The notes beneath the pieces are model-generated. The model worked only from the letters and a program-made list of their open reading frames with translations. It ran no database searches and was not told where the DNA came from. 64,000 nucleotides of DNA from Vibrio porteresiae DSM 19223 (lineage in GTDB: Bacteria > Pseudomonadota > Gammaproteobacteria > Enterobacterales > Vibrionaceae): positions 558,001 through 622,000 of the forward strand of contig NZ_AP024895.1 in NCBI RefSeq assembly GCF_024347055.1. The letters run 5' to 3'. Each line of letters opens with the position of its first letter. The stretch's first letter is position 1. This document shows positions 16,832-26,534 of the stretch, in pieces. The position numbers and the translations under genes were made by a program.

Positions 16832-17962
16832 ATGGACGGATTAGTCACGCTGTGGGCTGAAACGGGCATTGCTAACTTCCAAATTGGTCAGATCATTATG
16901 ATCATTGTGGGCTGCGTGCTGCTGTTTTTGGCTATACATAAGGGGTTTGAACCCCTGCTTTTGCTGCCTATTGGATTCGGCGCTATCTTGGCGAATATTC
17001 CTAATGCTGGATTTACCGAGCCTGGTGGCTTGCTTTATTACATTTATCATGTGGGAATTGAGTCTGGTGTTTTCCCGCTCTTGATCTTTATGGGGGTTGG
17101 GGCGCTAACGGACTTTGGTGCATTGATCGCTAACCCGAAAACACTGTGGTTAGGCGCTGCGGCTCAACTGGGGATATTTGCCACTTTGTTTGGCGCGGTT
17201 TTACTAAACCTAGTGCCCGGCATGGAATTTACCATGGCAGATGCCTCCTCTATCGCGATCATTGGTGGTGCTGATGGGCCTACCGCTATCTTTCTGGCGA
17301 GTCGTTTATCGCCCGATTTATTAGGCGCAATTGCCGTTGCGGCTTATAGCTACATGGCGTTAGTACCTATTATCCAACCACCTATCATGAAAGCGCTTAC
17401 CACCCCACAAGAGCGCAAGATTGAAATGGCGCAGTTACGTCATGTCAGCAAATTGGAAAAAATGGTCTTTCCATTGGTGGTGCTGTTGATGTCGGTACTG
17501 TTTTTGCCATCCTCAACACCTTTGGTTGGTATGTTCTGTTTGGGGAATTTGATGCGCGAATCGGGCGTTGTCGATCGTCTCTCAAAAACCGCACAAAATG
17601 AGCTGATCAACACGGTGACTATTTTCCTTGGTTTAGGGGTGGGTTCGAAGCTGCAGGCAGAAAAGTTTCTTAATGTGGAAACACTGGGGATTTTGGTGCT
17701 TGGTGCGATCGCGTTTAGTATTGGTACCGCAGGCGGTGTCATTATGGCCAAAATTCTCAACCGTTTTTCCAAAGAGAGTATTAACCCGCTGATTGGCGCT
17801 GCCGGAGTTTCCGCAGTTCCTATGGCAGCTAGGGTCGTTAATAAAGTTGGCCTGCAGTCTAATCCACAGAACTTTTTGTTGATGCATGCCATGGGACCCA
17901 ACGTGGCGGGGGTATTAGGTTCAGCGGTAGCGGCTGGGATATTACTCGCTTTAGTCGGTTAG
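16832..17962 (+). CDS. oadB: Oxaloacetate decarboxylase, beta subunit OadB
   Basis: Integral membrane subunit (376 residues, about nine membrane helices) that decarboxylates carboxybiotin and exports Na+. The family signature ASSIAIIGGADGPTAIFLAS, with the Asp needed for Na+ passage, is present, as are GVGALTDFGALIANPK and the C-terminal NFLLMHAMGPNVAGV. It follows oadA by 12 bases and a terminator ends the operon, giving a complete three-subunit pump. Confidence 0.96.
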   Translation: MDGLVTLWAETGIANFQIGQIIMIIVGCVLLFLAIHKGFEPLLLLPIGFGAILANIPNAGFTEPGGLLYYIYHVGIESGVFPLLIFMGVGALTDFGALIANPKTLWLGAAAQLGIFATLFGAVLLNLVPGMEFTMADASSIAIIGGADGPTAIFLASRLSPDLLGAIAVAAYSYMALVPIIQPPIMKALTTPQERKIEMAQLRHVSKLEKMVFPLVVLLMSVLFLPSSTPLVGMFCLGNLMRESGVVDRLSKTAQNELINTVTIFLGLGVGSKLQAEKFLNVETLGILVLGAIAFSIGTAGGVIMAKILNRFSKESINPLIGAAGVSAVPMAARVVNKVGLQSNPQNFLLMHAMGPNVAGVLGSAVAAGILLALVG

Positions 17963-18022
17963 AACGTTGTTAATTTGTCTAGCAATTGTTCACGAATAAC
18001 ACTGAATTGGTATATATTCAAA

Positions 18023-18046
18023 GGGATGCCCAGACATCCCTTTTTT
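18023..18046 (+). terminator. oadGAB terminator
   Basis: Stem GGGATG / CATCCC with T6 tail. Confidence 0.85.
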
Positions 18047-18071
18047 ATTAGGTCACCACAGGGAATTGGAT

Positions 18072-19022
18072 ATGGAAAATAAACAGGTCGCTATTTCAAA
18101 CTTTGGTGGTCCCGAAGTTCTTGTCATGCAGACAACGGAAGTTCCACAGCCTAAGGCTGGAGAAGTGCTCGTCAAAGTGGCATTCGCCAGTGTTAACCCC
18201 ATCGATGTAAAAACCCGAGCAGGGTTAGGTTGGGCTGCTGCACAGAATAAAGATAAACTACCTTGGGTTCCCGGCTACGATATTTCTGGTCGAGTGATGG
18301 CGACTGGCGAGCAGGCAACGCGCTTTGTGGTGGGCGATAACGTGGCTGGGTTTATTGGTTTCCCGCTGCAAGGTGGTGGTTATAGCCAGTACATTTGCGT
18401 CGCAGAAAGTGAGCTTAGCCGAGTGCCCGATTCAGTGACCTTAGAAGCGGCAGCTGCTTTGCCTGTTGCCGGTCAAACTGCGGCACAAGCTTTGAATCAA
18501 GCTCAAGTGAAAGAGGGTGACTGCGTACTTATTCTGGCTGGTGCAGGTGGCGTTGGACATTTAGCTGTGCAAATCGCCCTAGCAGCAAAGGCTGAAGTTT
18601 ATACCACATGCAGTGAAGATAACCTCGATTACCTAGCGACGTTAGGTGCTCACGCCATCAACTATAATTTTGCTCCCGTATCACAACGGTTAGAAAAAAT
18701 TGATGTTTTGATTGACCTTGTCGGTGGTGATGCGGCGTTAGATGCTTTGAAATGTTTAAGCGATAACGCGCGAGTAGTGACTGTGCCAACCATTACGGCT
18801 GAGCTCATTTGTGAAAAAGCCAAACTACTGGGCTTTGAGGCATCTGGAATTCTGGTGGATCCTAATCCAGAGCAGCTCGATACCATGCTTTATATGGTCA
18901 GTGTCGGTTTACTTAAAATCGAAATTTTCCAAGTTTATCCACTTACTGAAGCGGATAAAGCTCATCAACAAATCGAAACTGGACACACACGAGGTAAGGT
19001 TTTGTTAGATATGAAATGTTAA
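18072..19022 (+). CDS. Zinc-independent NADP-dependent oxidoreductase (MDR family)
   Basis: Medium-chain dehydrogenase/reductase, quinone-oxidoreductase-like, 316 residues. GroES-like N-terminal domain (NPIDVKTRAGLG) and Rossmann domain with LAGAGGVGHLAVQIA at about residues 155-170. It lacks the Cys/His zinc ligands of true alcohol dehydrogenases. The substrate cannot be named from sequence. Start at the ATG at 18072, preceded by AGGGA. Its last codons overlap the next gene (start at 19016), so the two are probably translated together. Confidence 0.82.
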   Translation: MENKQVAISNFGGPEVLVMQTTEVPQPKAGEVLVKVAFASVNPIDVKTRAGLGWAAAQNKDKLPWVPGYDISGRVMATGEQATRFVVGDNVAGFIGFPLQGGGYSQYICVAESELSRVPDSVTLEAAAALPVAGQTAAQALNQAQVKEGDCVLILAGAGGVGHLAVQIALAAKAEVYTTCSEDNLDYLATLGAHAINYNFAPVSQRLEKIDVLIDLVGGDAALDALKCLSDNARVVTVPTITAELICEKAKLLGFEASGILVDPNPEQLDTMLYMVSVGLLKIEIFQVYPLTEADKAHQQIETGHTRGKVLLDMKC

Positions 19023-19474
19023 ATCACTTAGCGTCACTACTCAGTGATCTTTGGCAGCTGTTTTCCTCTTCCCCTCTGTGGGTGCTCGGTGGTAGCGGCT
19101 TTCTCAGCGCTACGTTATTACCTGGAAGTTCTGAGGCCGCTTTTATTGCCACATTATCTCTTCATCAATATTCTCTCTACATCGTTATTTTAGTTGCAAC
19201 ACTAGGTAACACTTTAGGTGGTCTAACAAATTACTGGATTGGGTTATGGTTACCCAATCGCGCTGTGCACCATCAAGGGCATAGAGTGATGAATTGGCTC
19301 AATCGTTATGGCTACTGGGCTTTGCTGCTGAGTTGGCTACCGGTCGTTGGCGATCCTCTCTGTTTAGCTGCAGGTTGGTTAAAGATGCGTTTTGGACCAG
19401 CGTTACTCATGATTGCACTGGGTAAGGCTGCTCGTTATTTGCTTTTGGCTTTGGTTTTTAATGGCTTTTTCTAA
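19016..19474 (+). CDS. YqaA-like small membrane protein (DedA/VTT superfamily)
   Basis: 152-residue inner-membrane protein with the VTT-type pattern: a hydrophobic N-terminal half with ATLLPGSSEAAF, then ATLGNTLGGLTNYWIGLW and SWLPVVGDPLCLAAGWLKM. It is the short YqaA form, which has roughly the core of the DedA fold. DedA relatives act as lipid flippases or transporters; the role of YqaA is not settled. Its start overlaps the end of the preceding oxidoreductase by seven bases, and a lipoprotein protease follows ten bases on. Confidence 0.85.
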   Translation: MLNHLASLLSDLWQLFSSSPLWVLGGSGFLSATLLPGSSEAAFIATLSLHQYSLYIVILVATLGNTLGGLTNYWIGLWLPNRAVHHQGHRVMNWLNRYGYWALLLSWLPVVGDPLCLAAGWLKMRFGPALLMIALGKAARYLLLALVFNGFF

Positions 19475-19484
19475 GGAATCTCAT

Positions 19485-22331
19485 ATGAGAAAAATCTTGT
19501 GTGGTGTTTTTTCTCTGTTCTTGTTGGTCGGCTGTGGTGCATCAAGTACATCGTCTTTCTTCTCTTCATTACCCGCTGGGGTTTCCCTTGTTGAAGAGGT
19601 CGATGCAACGCCAGGTAGTGTGACTATTGCTTATAAAAAATATAAGTTATCCAATGGATTAACGGTATTACTCACTCCTGATCATTCAGATCCCTTGGTA
19701 CACGTTAATGTCACCTACCATGTAGGTTCTGCTCGTGAAGAGGTGGGTAAGTCTGGCTTTGCGCATTTCTTTGAACACATGATGTTTCAGGGCTCGAAAC
19801 ATGTGGGTGATCAACAGCATTTTAAACTGATTACCGAAGCGGGTGGGACGCTTAATGGGTCAACGAATCGAGATAGAACGCAATATTACGAGACGGTTCC
19901 TGCCAATCATTTAGAAAAAGTCTTATGGCTTGAGTCTGACCGCATGGGGTTTTTGCTCGATGCCGTGTCGCAGAAGAAATTTGAGATCCAACGTTCGACT
20001 GTGAAAAATGAGCGAGCACAAAATTACGATAACCGACCTTATGGCATGATGCGTTTGAAGATGGATGAAGCTATGTTCCCATCAAATCACCCGTATTCAT
20101 GGCCAACAATTGGTTATGTGAGCGATCTTAATCAGGTTAACGTCAACGATCTCAAAGCGTTTTTCTTACGTTGGTATGGCCCGAATAACGCGGTTCTGAC
20201 CATCGGTGGGGACTTCGATGAGCAGCAAACACTCAGTTGGATCGCAAAATATTTTGGTTCTATTCCTGCAGGACCAGAAGTGCCGAAGCTACCAAAGCAG
20301 CCAGCGACTCTCGATCGCGATCGCTTTGTAACCTTACAAGATCGTATTCAGCAACCCATGGTACTGATCGGCTGGCCGACCAGTTATTTGGGCGCTCATG
20401 ATCAAGTGGCTCAAGAGGTCCTAGCCACTGCGTTAGGGCAAGGAGCAAATAGTCTTCTCTATCGAGATTTGGTTAAAACGCAGAAAGCGGTGAGTGCGGG
20501 ATCATTTGTCGATTGTGCGGAGCTCGCCTGCACCTTTTATGTTTATGCCATGGCGCCTGCGGGTCAGCAACTTAAGCCGTTATATAACGACGTTATGGAC
20601 TCTCTAGCTCGCTTTGGTAAGCAAGGCATCTCACCAGATTTATTGAATCAAATTAATGGGGTGGCTGAATCTAGTGCTATTTTCGGTTTGCAGAGTGTTC
20701 AAGGTAAAGTGAATGAACTTGCCTTTAATCAAACCTTCTTTGGCGAGCCTGAACGTATTCAGAAAGATCTCGCTGATATTCGCTCTGTAACGGCAGATAG
20801 CGTCGCTCAAGTCTACACACAGTACCTAGAGAACCGCCCTAAGGTGGTATTGAGCGTTGTTCCAAAACAAAGGGAAGATTTGGCCGCTCAAAAAGCCGAT
20901 TTTGCACCAGCTGAGCGTCAGTTACCTGATTATCAGGTGATGCAAGAGAACCAATTAGCGTACCGTCATGTTAGTGATGATTTTGATCGCAGTATCATGC
21001 CCACGTCAGAAAGTGCGGTGAGCATTCATACGCCTAATACCTATAAAGTTTATTACGATAATGGTGCTGAATTAATTGGTGAGAAGAGCAGTGAAACCCC
21101 GACAGTTCTGATTCGTTTTAGCCTGCCAGCTGGTGAACGCTATGTTGCGAAAGGCAAAGAGGGGTTAGCGGATATTACCGCGACAATGATGAATCAAGGC
21201 TCGCTGCAATATTCTAAAGAAGAGCTGCAAGCAAAATTAGATACATTGGGATCGGATATCTCTATCTCTGCTGGCGAATATTCCACACAGGTGACGGTAT
21301 CGAGTTTGACCAGTAAGCTCGGTCCTACATTAGATATTCTCCAAGAAGTGCTATTTCATCCTCGCTTCTCCGAGCAAGATTTCACTCGCGAAAAGCAGCG
21401 ATTACTGCAAGGCATCATGTATCAGCAACAGACACCAGCTTGGTTGGCGGGACAAGCAACTCGACAGGTGCTGTTTGGGGATACCTTATTTGCACGTGAG
21501 AGTGGTGGAACCCCTGAATCAATTAAGGCCCTGACCTTAGAGGATGTAAAAGCCTTTTATCGTCAATATTACACCCCCAAAGGAACCCAGATTGTGTTAG
21601 TTGGGGATGTAAACAAAGAGCAAGCCCGTAAGCAGCTGTCATTTGTGCAAAACTGGCATGGAAAAAATGTTCCTTTGCTTCGTCCACAGGTTTTGCCGGA
21701 TCTGAAGGGACAAAAAATCTATTTGGTCGATAAAGACAAAGCAACTCAGTCTGTTGTTCGCTTGGTTCGCCGTGGCTTACCTTATGATGCGACAGGAGAA
21801 AACTTCTTGTCTGAACTGGCTAACTTCAACTTGGCGGGTAATTTTAATAGTCGGATCAACCAAAATTTACGTGAAGACAAAGGGTACACCTACGGTGCGG
21901 GAAGCAACATTATTTCTAACCGTGAAACTGGGGCTATTATTTTTTATGCCAATGTCAGAGCTGATGCGACTGCTGATTCGATAGTTGAGATACAAAAAGA
22001 GTTGGCGCAATATAGTGAGCACGGTCCGACAGCGGATGAGGTAACGTTCATGCGTTTAGCGCTAGGACAACAGCAAGCGTTAGCTAATGAAACACCCGGG
22101 CAGAAAGCACAGGTATTAAGCCGCTTGATGGCGTATAGCTTGGATGATGACTACATACAGCAGCAACATGAGCTGGTACAAACAGTCGATAGGGCGACCT
22201 TATCTCGTTTAGCTAAAAAATGGTTTAAACCACAGGACTATCAAATTATCGTTGTCGGGGATGCCCAGTCGTTGCGTCCTCAATTGGAAAAGCTAAATAT
22301 TCCGGTGGAGCAACTTGAAATCAGCCGTTAG
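19485..22331 (+). CDS. M16-family (insulinase/pitrilysin) lipoprotein protease
   Basis: Putative periplasmic or outer-membrane-anchored zinc metallopeptidase of 948 residues. A lipoprotein signal ends LLVGC with Cys17; the position after Cys is Gly. The inverted zinc motif HFFEH is at residues 94-98, with a downstream Glu in KNERAQNYDN as third ligand. Two M16 halves follow, the second one (from about residue 510) inactive but keeping the RxxxxxxY-type GYTYGAGS loop. Start at the ATG at 19485 with AAGGA upstream; the reading frame runs further 5' inside yqaA but without conservation. Typical of the large M16 peptidases next to gshA in Vibrio. Confidence 0.9.
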   Translation: MRKILCGVFSLFLLVGCGASSTSSFFSSLPAGVSLVEEVDATPGSVTIAYKKYKLSNGLTVLLTPDHSDPLVHVNVTYHVGSAREEVGKSGFAHFFEHMMFQGSKHVGDQQHFKLITEAGGTLNGSTNRDRTQYYETVPANHLEKVLWLESDRMGFLLDAVSQKKFEIQRSTVKNERAQNYDNRPYGMMRLKMDEAMFPSNHPYSWPTIGYVSDLNQVNVNDLKAFFLRWYGPNNAVLTIGGDFDEQQTLSWIAKYFGSIPAGPEVPKLPKQPATLDRDRFVTLQDRIQQPMVLIGWPTSYLGAHDQVAQEVLATALGQGANSLLYRDLVKTQKAVSAGSFVDCAELACTFYVYAMAPAGQQLKPLYNDVMDSLARFGKQGISPDLLNQINGVAESSAIFGLQSVQGKVNELAFNQTFFGEPERIQKDLADIRSVTADSVAQVYTQYLENRPKVVLSVVPKQREDLAAQKADFAPAERQLPDYQVMQENQLAYRHVSDDFDRSIMPTSESAVSIHTPNTYKVYYDNGAELIGEKSSETPTVLIRFSLPAGERYVAKGKEGLADITATMMNQGSLQYSKEELQAKLDTLGSDISISAGEYSTQVTVSSLTSKLGPTLDILQEVLFHPRFSEQDFTREKQRLLQGIMYQQQTPAWLAGQATRQVLFGDTLFARESGGTPESIKALTLEDVKAFYRQYYTPKGTQIVLVGDVNKEQARKQLSFVQNWHGKNVPLLRPQVLPDLKGQKIYLVDKDKATQSVVRLVRRGLPYDATGENFLSELANFNLAGNFNSRINQNLREDKGYTYGAGSNIISNRETGAIIFYANVRADATADSIVEIQKELAQYSEHGPTADEVTFMRLALGQQQALANETPGQKAQVLSRLMAYSLDDDYIQQQHELVQTVDRATLSRLAKKWFKPQDYQIIVVGDAQSLRPQLEKLNIPVEQLEISR

Positions 22332-22344
22332 AGCACACATAAAC

Positions 22345-22382
22345 AAGAGGTGAAAAACTCACCTCTTCCCTTTTAAAAGGGA
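22345..22382 (+). terminator. Double hairpin between the M16 protease gene and gshA
   Basis: Stem AAGAGGTGA / TCACCTCTT (22345-22353 / 22359-22367) is immediately followed by the palindrome CCCTTTTAAAAGGG (22368-22381). The first looks like the terminator of the protease gene; the second could be part of the gshA control region. Confidence 0.7.
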
Positions 22383-22429
22383 CAAGTCTCAGCTTCAATT
22401 GGATTACATAACCATAAGCGAATCATATT

Positions 22430-23995
22430 TTGACTAAATTTGCCGAGCGACTCGAACGAGTTGCAAAAAGACCCGAAGTGTTTAAAGCGTTTGGCCGTGG
22501 TGTCGAACGAGAAACTCTGCGTTATCAAAAAGATGGCTCTATTGCTCAAACAGGTCATCCAGAGATGTTAGGCGCTGCGTTAACCAACTCTCTAGTGACA
22601 ACCGATTATGCAGAGTCACTGCTGGAGTTTATTACGCCAGTATCCAATGACGTAGACACGCTCATTGCTCAACTTGAAGATATCCATCACTTTGCACAAT
22701 CACATCTAGATAAAGAGCAGCTATGGCCGCTTTCTATGCCTTGTTACGTTGGCGCTGAAGATGATGTGAAGATTGCCCAATACGGCACTTCGAATTCGGG
22801 GCGAATGAAAACGCTATATCGTGCTGGATTGAAACGCCGTTATGGCAGCTTAATGCAAATTATTTCAGGTGTTCATTTTAACTTTTCTTTCCCTGACAGT
22901 TTTTGGGATGCCCTCTATGGTGAGCAAAGTGAAGAACAGCGCCAGAATACAAAATCAAAAGGTTATTTTGGTTTAATCCGTAATTACTACCGTTTCGGTT
23001 GGTTGATTCCCTACTTTTTTGGTGCATCACCCGCGCTATGCTCTTCCTTTATTCAAGGCAGAAAAACGGCTTTGCCATTCGAAAATATTGGTCAAACGCT
23101 TTATTTGCCACATGCGACTTCGCTGCGCTTGAGTGATTTAGGTTATACCAACCATGCTCAAAGCTCATTGCGCATTGGTTTTAATAGCATTGATGAATAC
23201 TTAGAAGGGCTTAACCGCGCTATACGTACGCCTTCAGCAGAGTTTGCGCAGATTGGTGTCAAAGTGGATGGCGAGTACCGTCAACTTAACAGTAATGTGC
23301 TGCAAATCGAAAATGAGCTTTATGCGCCAATCAGACCTAAGCGTGTGACTAAAAAAGGCGAGAAGCCATCGGAAGCTCTGTCTCGTGGTGGTGTTGAATA
23401 TATTGAGGTGCGCTCTTTAGACGTTAACCCATTTAGTCCAATTGGTATCACTGCACAACAAATTCGTTTCCTTGATCTCTTGGTTACTTGGATGGCGTTA
23501 TCGGACTCTGACCCAATGGATGATTGTGAATTGGGATGCTGGCGTGATAACTGGCGTAAAGTGGTTACTGAAGGTCGTAAACCTGATTTGATGCTGCAAA
23601 TTGGCTGTCATGGTGAACAGCTAACACTGCAACAGTGGGCGAAACGTGTGTTTGCCGATCTTAAGCTGGTGGCAGAATTAATGGACTCCGCTACTGGTGG
23701 TACCGAATATCAAGCGGTTTGCCATGAATTAGAGCGCTGGATTGATCATCCAGAATTAACCTTGTCGGCACAGATTCTTGAGAAAACAAAAGAACTTGGC
23801 GGTCTTGGTAAAGTGGGTACTGCGTTTGGTTCACAGCATTGTGTGACCAACACGGAACATGAATACTCGTTCTACAGTGAAGAGAGCATGCTCCAAGAGG
23901 CTGAACGTTCACTAGTAAAACAACGCGAAATGGAACAGAGTGATAGTGAGAGCTTTGATGAATTTTTGGCTCACTATTTTGCGTATCTCAACTGA
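22430..23995 (+). CDS. gshA: Glutamate-cysteine ligase GshA
   Basis: First step of glutathione synthesis, joining glutamate and cysteine through the gamma-carboxyl. 521 residues, class I (proteobacterial) type. Recognisable segments are GRGVERETLRY, the SLLEFITPVS substrate region and SGVHFNFSFPD. The start is a TTG at 22430 with a weak ribosome site; the following TKFAERL matches the expected family start, and no in-frame ATG lies nearby. The stop codon is separated from the next ATG by one base, so translational coupling to the lipoprotein gene is likely. Confidence 0.95.
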   Translation: MTKFAERLERVAKRPEVFKAFGRGVERETLRYQKDGSIAQTGHPEMLGAALTNSLVTTDYAESLLEFITPVSNDVDTLIAQLEDIHHFAQSHLDKEQLWPLSMPCYVGAEDDVKIAQYGTSNSGRMKTLYRAGLKRRYGSLMQIISGVHFNFSFPDSFWDALYGEQSEEQRQNTKSKGYFGLIRNYYRFGWLIPYFFGASPALCSSFIQGRKTALPFENIGQTLYLPHATSLRLSDLGYTNHAQSSLRIGFNSIDEYLEGLNRAIRTPSAEFAQIGVKVDGEYRQLNSNVLQIENELYAPIRPKRVTKKGEKPSEALSRGGVEYIEVRSLDVNPFSPIGITAQQIRFLDLLVTWMALSDSDPMDDCELGCWRDNWRKVVTEGRKPDLMLQIGCHGEQLTLQQWAKRVFADLKLVAELMDSATGGTEYQAVCHELERWIDHPELTLSAQILEKTKELGGLGKVGTAFGSQHCVTNTEHEYSFYSEESMLQEAERSLVKQREMEQSDSESFDEFLAHYFAYLN

Positions 23996-23996
23996 G

Positions 23997-24602
23997 ATGA
24001 AATCTGTGTTTCGTTTGCTGATGTTGGTGGGTGTCGCTTTTGTGTCTGGTTGCGCGACAGCACCGCCAACGAATCAGTCGAATCTATGTGATATCTTTCG
24101 GGAAAAACCGGATTGGTACGAAGCTGCTTTGAATATGAATAAGCAGTGGGGCACACCAATTCAGGTCGCGATGGCGTTTGTTAAACAAGAAAGCGCATTT
24201 CATCATGATGCGCTACCGCCCAAAGATTATGTGTTGGGCTTTATTCCTTGGGGACGAGTGAGTAGCGCTTATGGCTATGCTCAAGCGCAAGATCCTGCCT
24301 GGGATGAGTTCCAAAACTCAACGGATTATGGCGGTTCCCGTAACGATTTTGATGACGCCTTGATGTTCATCGGTTGGTATACCAGTGAGACCCAAAAACA
24401 GCTAGGGGTTTCTAAATGGGATACTTTTCACCAATACTTAGCGTATCATGAAGGCCGAGGTGGTTTTCAACGTCACTCCTATCGCTCTAAACCGGCAGTG
24501 GTTGCGGTGGCCAGAAAAGTTGAACATCAAGCGAAAGAATATGGCTGGCAGCTGAAACAATGCCGTCAGGAACTGGACGATAATTTAAGCTGGTTTTTCT
24601 AA
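23997..24602 (+). CDS. Lytic-transglycosylase-like lipoprotein (SLT fold)
   Basis: 201 residues. Lipoprotein signal ending VSGC with Cys19, next residue Ala, which predicts outer-membrane sorting. The mature part has FVKQESAFHHDA with the likely catalytic Glu65, followed by SAYGYAQAQDPAWDEF and YLAYHEGRGGF, the order expected of family 1 SLT enzymes. It would cut peptidoglycan glycan strands. Start at the ATG at 23997, one base after the gshA stop (TGAGATG); the frame extends further upstream inside gshA but without a signal peptide. Pairing with gshA is presumably positional, not functional. Confidence 0.85.
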   Translation: MKSVFRLLMLVGVAFVSGCATAPPTNQSNLCDIFREKPDWYEAALNMNKQWGTPIQVAMAFVKQESAFHHDALPPKDYVLGFIPWGRVSSAYGYAQAQDPAWDEFQNSTDYGGSRNDFDDALMFIGWYTSETQKQLGVSKWDTFHQYLAYHEGRGGFQRHSYRSKPAVVAVARKVEHQAKEYGWQLKQCRQELDDNLSWFF

Positions 24603-24628
24603 ACCAGTGTGCAATGGAGAAAAGAATC

Positions 24629-25147
24629 ATGCCACTATTAGACAGTTTTACCGTCGATCATACACGTATGCATGCACCAGCAGTTCGTGTGGCAAAAAAT
24701 ATGACAACCCCTAAAGGCGATACAATCACTGTATTCGACCTGCGTTTTACTGTACCAAATAAAGACATTTTGTCTGAAAGAGGTATTCATACTCTAGAAC
24801 ATCTGTTTGCTGGCTTTATGCGTGCGCATTTAAACGGTTCTGATGTTGAAATCATTGATATTTCACCAATGGGTTGTCGTACTGGTTTTTACATGAGCCT
24901 TATTGGCGCTCCTGATGAACAGCGTGTAGCAAAAGCTTGGTTAGCTGCGATGGAAGATGTTTTGAAAGTTGAAGATCAAAACAAGATTCCTGAATTGAAC
25001 AAATACCAATGCGGTACTGCAGCTATGCACTCACTAGAACAAGCTAAGCAGATTGCACAAAATGTCATTTCTGCAGGTATTCAAGTGAATAAAAACGAAG
25101 ATTTGGCATTGCCAGAAGCGATGTTGAAAGAACTTAAGGTTCACTAA
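24629..25147 (+). CDS. luxS: S-ribosylhomocysteine lyase LuxS
   Basis: Cleaves S-ribosylhomocysteine to homocysteine and DPD, the precursor of autoinducer AI-2. 172 residues with the metal-binding HTLEH (H54, H58) and Cys128 in YQCGT, plus the catalytic Cys83 in GCRTGF. Start at the ATG at 24629 (MPLLDSF) preceded by GGAGAAAAG. Very close to other Vibrio LuxS. Lies downstream of gshA as in other Vibrio, so sulfur amino-acid genes are grouped. A strong terminator follows. Confidence 0.98.
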   Translation: MPLLDSFTVDHTRMHAPAVRVAKNMTTPKGDTITVFDLRFTVPNKDILSERGIHTLEHLFAGFMRAHLNGSDVEIIDISPMGCRTGFYMSLIGAPDEQRVAKAWLAAMEDVLKVEDQNKIPELNKYQCGTAAMHSLEQAKQIAQNVISAGIQVNKNEDLALPEAMLKELKVH

Positions 25148-25166
25148 TTTTTCGTTTATAAAAGAA

Positions 25167-25193
25167 AAGGCTTGGTTCGCACCAAGCCTTTTT
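25167..25193 (+). terminator. luxS terminator
   Basis: Perfect 10-bp stem AAGGCTTGGT / ACCAAGCCTT, loop TCGC, T run. Confidence 0.93.
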
Positions 25194-25256
25194 GCTTTTG
25201 GCTCTAACGTCAGTCGGAGCACACATCGAATCGTTTTATCGACCAGCTAAAAGCCA

Positions 25257-26534
25257 TTAGCTGGTCTTTTTCATCTTGGTTGGAAAAACTCTGACCAGCT
25301 TAATACGGTTCTCTTCCAACTCAACAATTTCCATCGGATGTTTGGCGATCTTAATGCTGATCTTATCCTCAGGAATATCTTCAAGATGCTCTAAAATCAG
25401 GCCATTAAGTGTTCTTGGACCATCTGTCGGCAACTTCCATTTGAGGCTCTTGTTGATATCACGGATATTGGCGCTACCTTCAATTAAGAAGCTACCATCA
25501 CCTTGAGGGGTGATTTCTTCCGCAAGGCTTGGAGACATTGAGGTGGTGAACTCACCGACAATCTCTTCCAAAATATCTTCCAAGGTAATCAAACCAACGA
25601 TATCACCGTATTCATCTACTATAAGACCAATACGTTCTTTATTGCGTTGAAATTTAAGTAGTTGCACGTTGAGTGGTGTACCTTCTGGAATGAAGTACAC
25701 TTCATCGGCTGAACGAAGCAAGGTTTCTTTAGTCAGTTCATTCTTTTCTAACATCTGACGTGACGCATCACGTAAACGCAAAATACCTACTACTTCATCA
25801 ATTTGGTCACGATACAAAACCAAACGACCGTGAGGTGAGTGAGTTAATTGGCGAACAATGGATTTCCAATCATCATTGATGTTGATACCGGTAATTTCGT
25901 TACGTGGCACCATGATGTCGTTTACCGTCACGTGCTCCAAGTCAAGAATCGAGAGCAGCATATCTTGGTGACGACGTGGAATTAGACCACCGGCTTCATT
26001 TACTACCGTGCGCAGTTCATCAGAGCTCAGCGAATCATCGCCACTTTGCTGTGGTTTTAGACCAAGCAACAGAATAAAACCGTTAGTGATGAAGTTCATG
26101 AAAATGACGATAGGAGCCATCACTTTCATTAGTACGTTTAGCAAAATACTACTCGCGTACGAAATCTTTTCTGGATAAATCGCAGCGATGGTTTTTGGTG
26201 TTACTTCAGCAAACACCAAAACAACAATGGTTAAGACACCTGTTGCAATGGCAACACCCACGTCACCGTAGAGGCGCATACCGAGTATGGTCCCGATAGC
26301 AGAAGCAAGGATGTTGACTAGGTTGTTACCAATCAGAATCAGACTGATTAGTCGGTCAGGACGATCTAACAGCTTTTCGACCCGTTTTGCGCCTTTGTGT
26401 CCAGTGTTGGCTAAGTGTTTGAGTCTATAGCGGTTCAGAGACATTAACCCTGTTTCAGAACCGGAGAAATAGGCAGAGATAACAATAAGACACGCGAGTA
26501 GCGCAAACAATATACCCGTAGATATGTCGTCCAA
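25257..26534 (-). CDS. CNNM/CorC-family membrane protein (YfjD-like, DUF21-CBS-CorC)
   Basis: 425 residues: N-terminal DUF21 membrane domain with about three to four helices (opening ILFALLACLIVISAYFSGSETGL), a CBS pair (about residues 200-335, with DIMVPRNEI and GLIVDEYGDIVGLITLEDILEEIVGEF split around it), and a C-terminal CorC_HlyC ligand domain. The family is linked to Mg2+/Co2+ handling and the E. coli relative is YfjD. The start is a TTG at 26534 with AAGGA 11 bases upstream. An out-of-frame ATG at 26544 is closer to that ribosome site and opens only a 29-codon frame. It reads toward luxS and is followed upstream by ypjD on the same strand. Confidence 0.88.
   Translation of the reverse strand: MDDISTGILFALLACLIVISAYFSGSETGLMSLNRYRLKHLANTGHKGAKRVEKLLDRPDRLISLILIGNNLVNILASAIGTILGMRLYGDVGVAIATGVLTIVVLVFAEVTPKTIAAIYPEKISYASSILLNVLMKVMAPIVIFMNFITNGFILLLGLKPQQSGDDSLSSDELRTVVNEAGGLIPRRHQDMLLSILDLEHVTVNDIMVPRNEITGININDDWKSIVRQLTHSPHGRLVLYRDQIDEVVGILRLRDASRQMLEKNELTKETLLRSADEVYFIPEGTPLNVQLLKFQRNKERIGLIVDEYGDIVGLITLEDILEEIVGEFTTSMSPSLAEEITPQGDGSFLIEGSANIRDINKSLKWKLPTDGPRTLNGLILEHLEDIPEDKISIKIAKHPMEIVELEENRIKLVRVFPTKMKKTS

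Noticed and set aside
17440..17901. 153-residue minus-strand reading frame inside oadB
   Set aside because: Shadow of a strongly supported membrane-protein gene; no ribosome site, no recognisable domain.
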